Source: Acetobacteraceae bacterium (lineage in GTDB: Bacteria; Pseudomonadota; Alphaproteobacteria; Acetobacterales; Acetobacteraceae). From it: DNA of 41,157 nucleotides. Numbering within the stretch: the first letter of the stretch is position 1; every line of letters starts with the position of its first letter. Made by a program: the position numbers and the translations under genes. The DNA lies in contig SHWL01000021.1 in the NCBI GenBank assembly GCA_009693865.1, positions 1 through 41,157 on the forward strand, given 5' to 3'. Below, one piece after another: positions 8,322-18,688 of this stretch. The notes under the pieces were generated by a model. That model was not told the DNA's origin. It searched no databases and saw only the letters and a program-made list of their open reading frames with translations.

Positions 8322-8645
8322 CCCTGATCCCCGGTCCTGATCCCTGGCCTGCCAATGCTCGCGGCACGCATGACCGAAAGTTAACAGGAGAAAGCCGGGG
8401 CGTCCAGTCAGTAATTCATCAAACTGAACAGGTTACAGATCGCTGTTAGAGTCCCTGGTGGAGGTCGATCGAAGCGGCCGGATCGTCATCGAATATTTTT
8501 GTGCAACGCACCATTTTCTGCTTGAACCGATCGCGCCAAGTGCCTATATCCGACCTTGTGCAGTGCAGCAAAGGTGCTGACCAAGAATTCCCGAGGTCTG
8601 GAGTGGCGCCGGTCGCGTTCCCACCCTCCGACAGGAGAGACGGCG
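8322..8645. other. divergent intergenic region, carboxypeptidase / phasin
   Basis: A 324-bp spacer between the leftward carboxypeptidase and the rightward phasin gene. The right half holds the phasin promoter and two TGC-N3-GCA sites, listed separately. Just left of the carboxypeptidase start, TGATCC occurs twice in about 20 bp (near 8327 and 8338). I see no convincing -35/-10 pair for the leftward gene and no RNA gene. Confidence 0.6.
8501..8567 (+). promoter_or_regulatory. phasin promoter with two PhaR-type sites
   Basis: TTGAAC (8522-8527) and TATATC (8545-8550) are separated by exactly 17 bp and form a plausible sigma-70 promoter. It is bracketed by GTGCAACGCAC (8501-8511) and GTGCAGTGCA (8558-8567), both containing TGC-N3-GCA. 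In other alphaproteobacteria the repressor PhaR binds TGC-rich palindromes of the CTGC-N3-GCAG kind before phasin genes and lets go when polyhydroxyalkanoate granules form. One site lies before the -35 and the other at about the transcription start, a good arrangement for repression. That PhaR acts here is inferred; phaR is not in the window. Confidence 0.6.
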
Positions 8646-9269
8646 ATGAGCCAGAAGCCCAGAGCAGGCGCCCAGACCCCTACGGCCTCCGTCGCGAAAA
8701 CCCCGGTGGCTGACATGGTCCGGGCCGCGGTGGGACCAGCGGTGATCGAGGTGACCGCCCCGCCGGCCGAAACCGCGCTCGCGGCGCAAACCACCGACGC
8801 GGTCGCCGAACCAATCGCAGCAGCCGCGGAGACGATCGTAGCTGTCATTCAGGAGGTGGCCGAACCCGCCGCCAGACCAAAAACCACGACACCCACACCC
8901 CCTCAAGGAACGAAGACCATGATGAAAAGCACCGAAGATTTCGTCGCGTTCGGCCAGGCCAATCTGGAAGCCTTCGTGAAGTCCGGCCAGATCTGGAGCA
9001 CCGGCGTGCAGGAACTGACGAAGCAGTTCGCCACCACCGCGAAAGCCTCGTTCGACGAGTCGGTTTCCACGTTCAAGGCGCTCAGCAGCGTGAAGTCGGT
9101 CCAGGAAGCGATCGAACTACAGAGCACCTTCGCGAAAGCCTCGCTGGGAAAAGCGATGGCCGAGTCGAACAAACTGACCGACGCGTCGATCAAACTGACC
9201 GAACAGGCCCTGGCGCCAATCACCGCGCGCGTCACCGTCGCGGTCGAGACTTTCGGCAAGGCTGCCTGA
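8646..9269 (+). CDS. phasin family protein
   Basis: A 207-residue protein ending in a helical phasin_2-type domain (about 92-207), an amphipathic, Ala/Lys/Glu-rich segment with FVAFGQANLEAFVKSGQIWS and LTEQALAPITARVTVAVE. Phasins coat polyhydroxyalkanoate granules and limit their size. The first 90 residues are a low-complexity Ala/Pro/Thr-rich extension. ATG 8646 has AGGAGAG at 8632-8638. A second start, ATG 8919, has its own AAGGAA (8905-8910) at ideal spacing and would yield a bare 116-residue phasin, so two forms are possible. An open frame also reaches GTG 8556, but this is at the promoter. The gene ends at a strong terminator. Confidence 0.88.
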   Translation: MSQKPRAGAQTPTASVAKTPVADMVRAAVGPAVIEVTAPPAETALAAQTTDAVAEPIAAAAETIVAVIQEVAEPAARPKTTTPTPPQGTKTMMKSTEDFVAFGQANLEAFVKSGQIWSTGVQELTKQFATTAKASFDESVSTFKALSSVKSVQEAIELQSTFAKASLGKAMAESNKLTDASIKLTEQALAPITARVTVAVETFGKAA

Positions 9270-9337
9270 GCAGCTCTCTGAGTTGCCTGGGTCGCGGCGT
9301 TTCCTCCCTCCCCGATCGCACTCAGGCTTCACGGCGA

Positions 9338-9370
9338 AAACGCCCGGATCTTCGGATCCGGGCGTTTTTG
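9338..9370 (+). terminator. intrinsic terminator with UUCG tetraloop
   Basis: The stem ACGCCCGGATC (9341-9351) pairs perfectly with GATCCGGGCGT (9356-9366) around TTCG (9352-9355), giving the very stable C(UUCG)G tetraloop. A-rich bases before it pair with the following T run (to 9370), a textbook intrinsic terminator. It ends the phasin transcript about 70 nt after the stop codon. It is the clearest terminator in the window. Confidence 0.93.
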
Positions 9371-9448
9371 ATTCCGTTCTGGTCGAGCGGCCTGGTTGCA
9401 CCGGTCGCGCGCCCGGGGGATGTTGGCCGCGAATGGAGGGACGCGCGC

Positions 9449-10276
9449 ATGACCGGCACGATCGCCATCGTCACAGGCGGCCTGCGAGGCCTCGGTCGGG
9501 CCATGACTCTGGGGTTGCTGGAGCAAGGCCATCGCGTCGCGGCGGTTGGACATATCCCGGAAGACGCGGACGAAATACGAGGACTGGCGGGCGCGAACGC
9601 GGCGCGGCTGTTGACCTTGGCCGCCGACCTGCGCAAACCAGCCGAATGTGATCGCGTTTTCGCGGAGACCCGCGCACGGTTCGATAGCGATCCCGCGATC
9701 CTCGTCAACAACGCGGGCCTGACCTTCACTTTCGTCGATCCGGCCCGGTTTCGCCGGGAGAAACCACAGCGCTTCTGGGAATGTGACGACGAAATCATCC
9801 AGGCGGTGATGGATACGAATTTCGTCGCCGCCGATCAGATGGCGCGCCGCGCTGTCCCCCTGATGTTGAAGGCCGGTTGGGGCCGCGTGATCAACGTCAC
9901 CACCAAGCTGGACACGATGAACCGCATCGGCAGCGATCCTTACGGGCCCTCGAAAGCCGCGCTGGAAATGGCCACCGAAATCTGGGCCAAGGAACTGGCT
10001 GGGACCGGTGTCACGGTCAATATCGTCAATCCCGGCGCGGGCGCGAATACGCCGGGAATGGCCGCGGAGATGCGCGCGCGCTCCGCCGCCGCCGCGGTGC
10101 CGTTGCTGGTCGAGCCGGCCGATATGGTTGGGCCGCTGTTGTTTGTCGTTTCCCGCGCCGCCGGCGACGTGAACGGGTTCAGGTTCGATGCGAACAACTG
10201 GCACGCGGATCGCGATCCGAAGACGCTGACGCGTCCGGCCGGGTTCACGCTATATCCGGAAGGCGGATGGGACTGA
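9449..10276 (+). CDS. SDR family oxidoreductase
   Basis: A 275-residue short-chain dehydrogenase/reductase. The nucleotide-binding motif TGGLRGLG (9-16), the structural LVNNAGL and the catalytic Y165-GPS-K169 are present. The usual catalytic serine appears to be replaced by threonine in INVTTKLDTM. It is somewhat long for the family because of an insert after the NNAG strand (DPARFRREKPQRFWEC). The start is ATG 9449 with GGAGGG at 9435-9440; the open frame reaches further back into the terminator, which argues against an earlier start. It stands alone between the phasin terminator and clpS. The substrate is not predictable. Confidence 0.85.
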   Translation: MTGTIAIVTGGLRGLGRAMTLGLLEQGHRVAAVGHIPEDADEIRGLAGANAARLLTLAADLRKPAECDRVFAETRARFDSDPAILVNNAGLTFTFVDPARFRREKPQRFWECDDEIIQAVMDTNFVAADQMARRAVPLMLKAGWGRVINVTTKLDTMNRIGSDPYGPSKAALEMATEIWAKELAGTGVTVNIVNPGAGANTPGMAAEMRARSAAAAVPLLVEPADMVGPLLFVVSRAAGDVNGFRFDANNWHADRDPKTLTRPAGFTLYPEGGWD

Positions 10277-10407
10277 TTGATGCGGTCCCTCGCGCCGTCT
10301 GTGGGGTGTCCCGTGCTGTCCCCCTTGCCGAACCCGCCGGGACGCGCGAACCTCCCCGTATGGCTCCGATCGGTGGCGCCACTTTTTTGGGCGGCGGCTC
10401 AGGATGC

Positions 10408-10437
10408 TTCCACGAGGGGGGCCTGATCCGATATGAT
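10408..10437 (+). promoter_or_regulatory. candidate clpS-clpA promoter
   Basis: TATGAT at 10432-10437 matches five of six bases of the -10 consensus. A weak -35, TTCCAC (10408-10413), lies 18 bp upstream. The -10 is inside a small palindrome (CCGAT ... ATCGG, 10428-10440). The 220-bp gap before clpS makes a promoter here likely, but the -35 is poor and this is only a candidate. Confidence 0.3.
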
Positions 10438-10496
10438 CGGCGCCCGCGAACGGAAGGATCTGGCGACGTGCCGGTGCGTATGAACAAGGCTGAGCG

Positions 10497-10838
10497 ATGA
10501 GCGGTGGCGACAGACGCGGGACCGGAGGGGGCAACACCGAGAACCCCAACACCGGTGTTGTGGTCAAGGCGCGGCCCAAAACCCGCAAGCCCGCCATGTA
10601 CAAGGTTCTGATGCTGAACGACGATTACACACCGATGGAATTCGTCGTGCATGTGCTGGAGCGCTTCTTCCAAAAGAACCGGGAGGAAGCAACCCGAATC
10701 ATGCTACATGTCCACCGCCGCGGCGTCGGTGTCTGCGGTGTCTTTACCTACGAGGTCGCCGAAACCAAAGTCACCCAGGTGATGGACCTTGCCCGCCAAA
10801 ACCAGCACCCTTTGCAATGCACGATTGAAAAGGAATAG
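10497..10838 (+). CDS. clpS: ATP-dependent Clp protease adaptor ClpS
   Basis: ClpS recognises N-degron substrates (large hydrophobic N-terminal residues) and hands them to ClpA-ClpP. The 113-residue product has a flexible glycine/basic N-terminal extension (1-34) and the conserved core: [20 protein letters not shown], which holds the N-degron pocket Asn-Asp-Asp, [19 protein letters not shown] and [10 protein letters not shown]. The start ATG 10497 overlaps the stop of a six-codon frame (MNKAER, 10480-10500) as ATGA; whether that leader is translated is unknown. It is 60 nt upstream of clpA, the usual order. Confidence 0.96.
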   Translation: MSGGDRRGTGGGNTENPNTGVVVKARPKTRKPAMYKVLMLNDDYTPMEFVVHVLERFFQKNREEATRIMLHVHRRGVGVCGVFTYEVAETKVTQVMDLARQNQHPLQCTIEKE

Positions 10839-10898
10839 CGGCTGACCCCGCGCTTTCACGGTCCACCAACGGACCAAGTAGACCAGGAGCAGAGACCC

Positions 10899-13256
<2,358 letters not shown>

Positions 13257-13291
13257 GACGGCCGTCACGACAGGCAAGCGGGAGTACGACC

Positions 13292-14041
13292 ATGGATGAC
13301 CTGACCCCGGTTGGTGCTGTGTGCGGTCCGGATGGTTGCGACGTCTCCGTTTCGGCCGAGGCGTTGAACCCTCAGGTTGCGGCGGGCACACGGATCGGCA
13401 TCGTATCGGATGCGATTTGCCCCTGGTGCTATATCGGCAAACGCCAAATGGAGCGGGCACTCGTCACCCTGGGCAACGAGAGCCTGTCATTTTCGATCCA
13501 CTGGAACCCTTTCCAGCTTAACCCCGATATGGCGAAGGAAGGCGTGGACCGCGCCGAGTACCGCGCCTGGAAATTTGGCGGGCCGGAGAAAGCGGCGGCG
13601 ATCGATGCGCGGATCGTTGGAGCGGCGGCCCAGGTGGGGCTGGAGTTCCATCCGGAACGGATCAAACGGACACCCAACACGATCGACGCGCACCGTCTGA
13701 TCTGGTTCGCCGGCCAGCGTGGCGTGCAGGACGCGACGATGGAGACCGTCTTCCGCGCGTATTTCATGGAAGCCCAGGATATCGGGCAACATTCCGTGCT
13801 GGCGGATTGTGGCGCGGCTTCAGGTCTCGATCGGAATGAGGTGATGGCGTTCCTGGGCGGCAATCTCGCCGACAAGGAAATGCGCGCGGCGGATCAGGCC
13901 GCTCGGGAAGCGGGCGTCAGCGGGGTTCCGTCGTTCTTCCTGGATGGGTACGGGTTGTTCTCCGGCGCGATGCCAGCCGAGACGATGGCCAATGCATTCC
14001 GTCAGGGAAACAAAGTGCTGCGGGAGCGGGCGGCGGGGTAA
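13292..14041 (+). CDS. DsbA family oxidoreductase, FrnE-like
   Basis: A 249-residue thioredoxin-fold protein of the DsbA/FrnE (2-hydroxychromene-2-carboxylate isomerase-like) family. The core begins GIVSDAICPWCYIGKRQMERAL with an intact CPWC active site. The helical insert (KRTPNTIDAHRLIWFAGQRG) and the C-terminal GVSGVPSFFLDGYGLFSGA, with its cis-proline, follow as in the family. There is no signal peptide, so it should act in the cytoplasm. A short N-terminal extension carries a second cysteine pair, CGPDGC. GGGAG lies before ATG 13292, 35 nt after clpA. A redox chaperone or isomerase role is likely, but the substrate is unknown. Confidence 0.85.
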   Translation: MDDLTPVGAVCGPDGCDVSVSAEALNPQVAAGTRIGIVSDAICPWCYIGKRQMERALVTLGNESLSFSIHWNPFQLNPDMAKEGVDRAEYRAWKFGGPEKAAAIDARIVGAAAQVGLEFHPERIKRTPNTIDAHRLIWFAGQRGVQDATMETVFRAYFMEAQDIGQHSVLADCGAASGLDRNEVMAFLGGNLADKEMRAADQAAREAGVSGVPSFFLDGYGLFSGAMPAETMANAFRQGNKVLRERAAG

Positions 14042-14086
14042 AGCCGTCCACGCAACGCAAGTATCCAAGGTACCGGCTACCAGCGC

Positions 14087-15226
14087 TCAAGCACCGGTGG
14101 AACTCGGAAGTGGCGCTTCATGCGCGCCGGCCAGGACCGAGCCCAGTTTGTCGATCAGATAGTCAGCGACGTCACCGTCGATGGCCTCCGCCAGCGTCAG
14201 AACCCGGGTAATCACACGGGCACGGAATCGTTCCAGATCCCTCTCGCCACCGTCGAACCCTGTCTCGTCCACCACCTGGATCGCTGACCGCAAGGCATCG
14301 AACATGGCTGGTGGCATCTCCGCCTTGCGGTACAACGCGGCGAACCCCCGACCGCTTGGTTCGTGAATCAGAATTTGCGCGTTCGCGACCGGTATATTGA
14401 CCTTCTCCGCCATCGCCGCCTCGAAAAACGCGATATCGCCCATGCACAAGGCGCGAAACAGCAGCGTCGGCGTCAGGCGTCCGCCGTGATTCAACTGTGC
14501 CACCAATTGCCGCAGATCCTGTTCCGACGACCCGGCGCTCAAATGTATGATGGCGTGCTCGCGGGAACGTAGCACGATGTCCGACGCGAGCCCGGGCGAT
14601 AACGCGTGCGATTTCAACAGACGCTCCTGCAATTCCAGCGACACGAGCGTGACCAGGCGTTCGGACACGGTCGCGGGCAAGCTATGGCGTAGTACCATCG
14701 CCTCCTTCACTCGTTCAGAACCAGCGAAACGAGTCATCGCGCGGTCGTAACTTTCCTCCTTAATTCCGGCCGAGTTATTTCCCATCAACGCCGCGACCGC
14801 GGGCTCTCCGGCATGGACGATCAACGCGTCGGACACCGTTTCCGCCAGATTGGGACGGCCAGCGATCGTCACCTGCTTCCTTTGTGTGCCTCGCCTGACC
14901 ATTTCGACCAGATCGTCATCGGTGAGTACCACCGAGTCCGCCAACAGCGGCAGCGCGACGGCATCGATATCGCTCGCCAACCTCAGGGCGACCTCGTGCG
15001 GCAGGTCCGGCGAATGACGCAACGCACGAGACAGCGCGGCGCGGACCGTTGTCTCGACATCGTTGGCGAGGATGCGGACGATTTCTCGTGCCAGCGCGAC
15101 CTCGCCTGGCGCGAGCCCAGGGCCCGAAAGATTCGCGGCCACGCTTTCCGCGAGTTCGGCGCGCAAATCGGGCGACGGTCGCGCCAGTAGGCGGGCAACG
15201 TCTTCGAGCGTGAGGGGAGCGGCCAT
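14087..15226 (-). CDS. DUF2336 domain protein
   Basis: A 379-residue protein of the alphaproteobacterial DUF2336 family. It is mostly alpha-helical, with repeat-like helices in the first half (LRAELAESVAANLSGPGL, LALAREIVRILANDVE-like segments, ALSRALRHSPDLPHEVALRLASD) reminiscent of HEAT-type repeats. No catalytic motif is visible, and the function of the family is not established. I chose ATG 15226 (MAAPLTLEDVARLLARP) because TTGAGGT lies at proper distance; an upstream TTG at 15274 would add 16 unlikely residues. It converges on the FrnE-like gene and diverges from the metY-like gene. Confidence 0.8.
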   Translation of the reverse strand: MAAPLTLEDVARLLARPSPDLRAELAESVAANLSGPGLAPGEVALAREIVRILANDVETTVRAALSRALRHSPDLPHEVALRLASDIDAVALPLLADSVVLTDDDLVEMVRRGTQRKQVTIAGRPNLAETVSDALIVHAGEPAVAALMGNNSAGIKEESYDRAMTRFAGSERVKEAMVLRHSLPATVSERLVTLVSLELQERLLKSHALSPGLASDIVLRSREHAIIHLSAGSSEQDLRQLVAQLNHGGRLTPTLLFRALCMGDIAFFEAAMAEKVNIPVANAQILIHEPSGRGFAALYRKAEMPPAMFDALRSAIQVVDETGFDGGERDLERFRARVITRVLTLAEAIDGDVADYLIDKLGSVLAGAHEAPLPSSTGA

Positions 15227-15388
15227 TTGGGACCTCAAGAGTGAAACCCGGGCGTCCCCTATCGCACAGCCCAAATGAACAACGCGTTAACACGCGAGCC
15301 TTTGGGTTGAGTCCATTGTTCCCGCGTTTACCGCCCCCACCCGCGCGTGATATCTCTCGGGCAACGATCCAACCCCAGGGAGCCAAAT

Positions 15389-16681
15389 ATGACCTCCAAA
15401 CATCCGGAAACGCTTGCCCTCCATGCTGGCTGGCGCCGCGACAGCGCGACCAACGCGGTCGCCGTCCCGATCTACCAGACGACATCGTTCCAGTTCGACA
15501 GCTCCGAGCACGCGGCCAACCTGTTTGGGCTCAAGGAACTCGGCAACATTTACACCCGCATCATGAACCCCACGCAGGACGCGCTGGAACAGCGTCTGGC
15601 GGCATTGGAGGGCGGTGTCGCCGCCCTGGGTCTCGCATCCGGCCAGGCCGCGTCGGCGTTCTCGGTGCTGAACGTCGCCAAAGCCGGCGACAATATCGTC
15701 AGTTCCACCGACCTTTACGGCGGCACCTGGAACTTGTTCGGCAACACTTTGAAGGATCTGGGGGTCGAAACCCGCTTCGTCGATCCAACCGATCCCGAGG
15801 CGTTCGCCCGCGCGACCGACGACCGCACCCGCGCCTATTACGCGGAAACCCTGCCGAACCCGAAACTGATCGTCTTCCCGATCGCCGAGGTCGCCGCCAT
15901 CGGCCGTAAGTTTGGCATTCCGCTGATCATGGACAACACGGCCGCCCCATTACTGGTGCGTCCCTTCGATCACGGCGCGGCCGTCGTGGTGTATTCGACC
16001 ACGAAATATATCGGCGGCCATGGCACCTCCATCGGCGGCGTGGTGATCGACGGGGGAAACTTCGACTGGGAAGCGCATCCCACGCGTCAGCCGTTATTGA
16101 ACTCGCCGGACCCGAGCTATCATGGCGCGGTTTGGTCGCAGGCGGTGAAGCCGCTGGGTCCGATTGCGTATATCCTGAAAATGCGCGTCACGCTGTTGCG
16201 CGATCTGGGCGCCGCGATGGCGCCGTTCAATGCGTTCCTGTTCCTGCAAGGAGTCGAAACTCTCGCGTTGCGCATGAGAGCGCACAGCGAGAACGCGCTC
16301 GCCGTGGCCAATTTCCTGGCAAGCCGCAAGGGCGTCACCCGGGTCATCCACCCGTCGCGCCACACCGGCGTGGGGGCGGAACGGACCGCGAAATATTTAA
16401 CCAAAGGGATGGGAGGTCTGTGCGGATTCGAACTTGCTGGCGGCGTCGAGGCGGGACGCAAGTTCATCGACTCGCTGAAGATGGTCTACCACGTCGCCAA
16501 CATCGGCGACGCCCGCAGTCTGGCGATCCATCCGGCCAGCACCACGCATTCGCAGCTTTCTGAATCGGAGCAGGCGGCGACCGGTGTGACGCCCGGCTAT
16601 GTGCGCTTGTCGGTCGGGATCGAGCATATCGACGATATCCTCGCCGACCTCGGCCAGGCGCTGGACGCCGCCGGGGCGTAA
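15389..16681 (+). CDS. O-acetylhomoserine aminocarboxypropyltransferase (MetY-like)
   Basis: A 430-residue PLP enzyme of the Cys/Met metabolism family. MetY makes homocysteine from O-acetylhomoserine and sulfide. The protein opens PETLALHAGWRRDSATNAVAVPIYQTTSFQF, and the PLP lysine lies in STTKYIGGHG. The long insert around GGNFDWEAHPTRQPLLNSPDPSYHG is typical of OAH sulfhydrylases rather than cystathionine gamma-synthase. The end SVGIEHIDDILADLGQAL is canonical. Methionine gamma-lyase is a less likely alternative. ATG 15389 follows AGGGAG (15377-15382). It heads a run with SDR, EamA and GNAT genes. I looked for a SAM riboswitch in the leader and could not support one. Confidence 0.88.
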   Translation: MTSKHPETLALHAGWRRDSATNAVAVPIYQTTSFQFDSSEHAANLFGLKELGNIYTRIMNPTQDALEQRLAALEGGVAALGLASGQAASAFSVLNVAKAGDNIVSSTDLYGGTWNLFGNTLKDLGVETRFVDPTDPEAFARATDDRTRAYYAETLPNPKLIVFPIAEVAAIGRKFGIPLIMDNTAAPLLVRPFDHGAAVVVYSTTKYIGGHGTSIGGVVIDGGNFDWEAHPTRQPLLNSPDPSYHGAVWSQAVKPLGPIAYILKMRVTLLRDLGAAMAPFNAFLFLQGVETLALRMRAHSENALAVANFLASRKGVTRVIHPSRHTGVGAERTAKYLTKGMGGLCGFELAGGVEAGRKFIDSLKMVYHVANIGDARSLAIHPASTTHSQLSESEQAATGVTPGYVRLSVGIEHIDDILADLGQALDAAGA

Positions 16682-16692
16682 CGGCTTCCCTG

Positions 16693-17379
16693 ATGCCGGT
16701 TGCCCTGATCACAGGCAGTGCCCGGGGCATCGGCGCGGCGGTCGCGGCGCGCCTGCGGGACAATGGTTGGGACGTTGTCGCCGCCGACCGCGATCCATCC
16801 CCGGTGGGCCGGCCGGTGATCTGCGACGTGGCCGACGAAGCCTCGGTCGTGGCCCTGATCGCCGGTATTCGGATCTCCGAGGGCCGCCTGGATGCACTGA
16901 TCTGCAATGCCGGAATCAATATCCGCAAACCACTCGCGGACCTGAGCCTGGCGGAATGGTCCTCCGTTCTGGGGACCAATTTGACCAGCACGTTCCTTTT
17001 GGTCCGTGCCGCGGAACCCTTGCTGCGGGCAGCCAATGGCGCCGTGGTCACGATCGCGTCCACCCGCGCCCATATGTCGGAGCCGTACACTGAGGCTTAC
17101 GCGGCCTCCAAAGGCGGTCTCGTCGCCCTCACCCATGCGCTGGCGATCTCCCTTGGGCCGGAGGTGCGGGTGAATTGCGTGAGCCCGGGATGGATCGCGA
17201 CGAAGGGGCCGGCGCCGAGCGCGATGGAGCATGCGTTCCATCCCGCGGGGCGCGTGGGCACAGCCGAGGATGTCGCGGCGCTGGTTGCGTTTCTGGTCGG
17301 CCCCGACAGCCGTTTCATCACGGGTTCGGAATTTGTCATCGATGGTGGCGTCACCCGCAAGATGATCTATCCCGATTGA
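16693..17379 (+). CDS. SDR family oxidoreductase
   Basis: A 228-residue classical short-chain dehydrogenase with TGSARGIG (7-14), CNAGIN and the full catalytic set S123, Y136 and K140 (IASTRAH ... YAASK). The end GSEFVIDGGVTRKMIYPD is typical. It starts 11 nt after the metY-like stop and its own stop overlaps the next start, so it is in the same operon. The role is unknown; the context suggests a small-molecule pathway with export by the following transporter. Confidence 0.88.
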   Translation: MPVALITGSARGIGAAVAARLRDNGWDVVAADRDPSPVGRPVICDVADEASVVALIAGIRISEGRLDALICNAGINIRKPLADLSLAEWSSVLGTNLTSTFLLVRAAEPLLRAANGAVVTIASTRAHMSEPYTEAYAASKGGLVALTHALAISLGPEVRVNCVSPGWIATKGPAPSAMEHAFHPAGRVGTAEDVAALVAFLVGPDSRFITGSEFVIDGGVTRKMIYPD

Positions 17380-18239
17380 TAGCCTTGTCCCCCGCGCATC
17401 GGGGCGCATTGCTGACCGCGCTGTCCATGCTGTTGTTCGCCGTCATGGATTCCATGAGCAAGCTCCTGGTCCGCGATTATCCGGTCAGCGAGGCGTTGTG
17501 GATCCGTTACATAATCTACGCCCTGTTCGCCCTGGCCATGGCCCGCCGCGGCGGGATCTGGCGTCTGACGCGCAGCACGCGACCGTGGATGCAGACGGCG
17601 CGAGCGTTGCTGGCGCTCGTCGAGGGCGCGACCTTCGTCGTCGCGTTCTGGTACCTTCCGCTTGCCGATACCCACGCGATCGCGGCGGCGTCACCTTTGA
17701 TGGTCGTCGCGATGTCGGCGCCATTGCTGGGGGAGCGGGTCGGACTGCATCGCTGGTTGTCCGTCCTGGCCGCATTCGCGGGTGTCATGCTGATCGTCCG
17801 CCCCGGCTTCGCACACGTCTCCTGGCCACTGTTCATTCCACTTCTCGGCGCTTTCCTTTGGGCGATCTACCAGATCATGGTGCGCTTCCTCGCCCGCGGC
17901 GATCGGCCGGAGACAACGTTACTGTGGTCCGCCTTCGTTGGCCTTGCCGCGATTTCCCCGATCGCACCGTGGGAGTTCCGTCTGCCCGACGCGACCGGCT
18001 GGCTGCTTCTGACCGGAGTGGGCATTCTCGGCAGCCTCGCGCACTACGCTTTGATCAAAGCGCTGGACCACGCCGAGGCCAGCGCGGTGCAACCCTATGG
18101 ATACACTCTGCTGGTGTTCGCCGCGCTGATGGGCTGGCTGGTGTTCGGCGATATCCCGGGAATCTGGACGATCCTGGGCGCTTGCATTGTCGTTCTGAGC
18201 GGCCTTTACACCTGGGCGCGGGATCGCGAAGGAGCCTGA
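17376..18239 (+). CDS. EamA/DMT family transporter
   Basis: A 287-residue inner-membrane protein with two EamA repeats and about ten transmembrane helices (for example ALLTALSMLLFAVMDSMSKLL, TFVVAFWYLPLADTHAIAAA and FAALMGWLVFGDIP). The family exports amino acids, nucleotides and other metabolites. The start is taken as TTG 17376, which overlaps the SDR stop as TTGA and gives the family length; TTG 17385 is the alternative. The frame opens further upstream inside the SDR gene, but that part is a shadow. Coupled to the SDR before it and the GNAT gene 2 nt after it. Confidence 0.88.
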   Translation: MIALSPAHRGALLTALSMLLFAVMDSMSKLLVRDYPVSEALWIRYIIYALFALAMARRGGIWRLTRSTRPWMQTARALLALVEGATFVVAFWYLPLADTHAIAAASPLMVVAMSAPLLGERVGLHRWLSVLAAFAGVMLIVRPGFAHVSWPLFIPLLGAFLWAIYQIMVRFLARGDRPETTLLWSAFVGLAAISPIAPWEFRLPDATGWLLLTGVGILGSLAHYALIKALDHAEASAVQPYGYTLLVFAALMGWLVFGDIPGIWTILGACIVVLSGLYTWARDREGA

Positions 18240-18241
18240 CG

Positions 18242-18688
18242 ATGCCACATAAACCGGAACTCATCTTCGAGCCGTTTCCGGCGGACGACCTCCGCCAGTT
18301 CGTGGAAGACCAGGTCGTCAACTTCACCATGGTCCTGACCCGCGCGCCCGACTATCAGCCGGTGGGGTATTTTCTCCGGCAGGATCGCGGTGAATGGGTC
18401 GGCGGATGCCTTGGTTATGTCTGGGGCAACTATTTGCACGTGCAATGGCTGTGGGTCGCACCGCCATTTCAGGGGCAAGGCCAGGGCGCGCGTCTGTTGA
18501 ATGCCGCCGAAATCATGTCAACGGATCATGGCGCGCTTTGCTCAACGCTGGAAACATTAAGTCCCGCGGCGAAAGCGTTCTACATCCGGCGCGGGTATGA
18601 GGTCTTCGCGACGCTGGAGCGTTACGCGAACGATCACGCCAAATTCTTCCTCAGGAAGACCCTGCGAAAGAACGTTCCAGCACGTTGA
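18242..18688 (+). CDS. GNAT family N-acetyltransferase
   Basis: A 148-residue GNAT acetyltransferase. The acetyl-CoA motif is VQWLWVAPPFQGQGQGARLLNAAE and the last strand-helix is PAAKAFYIRRGYEVFATLE. AAGGAG lies at 18229-18234, inside the end of the EamA gene, so translation is coupled. The last 38 bp overlap the 3' end of the convergent glpD-like gene. It closes the metY-like operon; its acceptor is unknown, though many relatives modify small amines or amino acids. Confidence 0.85.
   Translation: MPHKPELIFEPFPADDLRQFVEDQVVNFTMVLTRAPDYQPVGYFLRQDRGEWVGGCLGYVWGNYLHVQWLWVAPPFQGQGQGARLLNAAEIMSTDHGALCSTLETLSPAAKAFYIRRGYEVFATLERYANDHAKFFLRKTLRKNVPAR

Noticed and set aside
15275-15388. SAM-II or other SAM riboswitch before the metY-like gene
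   Set aside because: Such switches are common before met genes in this group, and GCGCGTGATA looked suggestive, but the conserved pseudoknot partner and the downstream A-rich core are not found.
17498-18241. Upstream extension of the GNAT frame across the EamA gene
   Set aside because: Arg/Pro-rich shadow of the EamA coding sequence; the ribosome-binding site and family start are at 18242.
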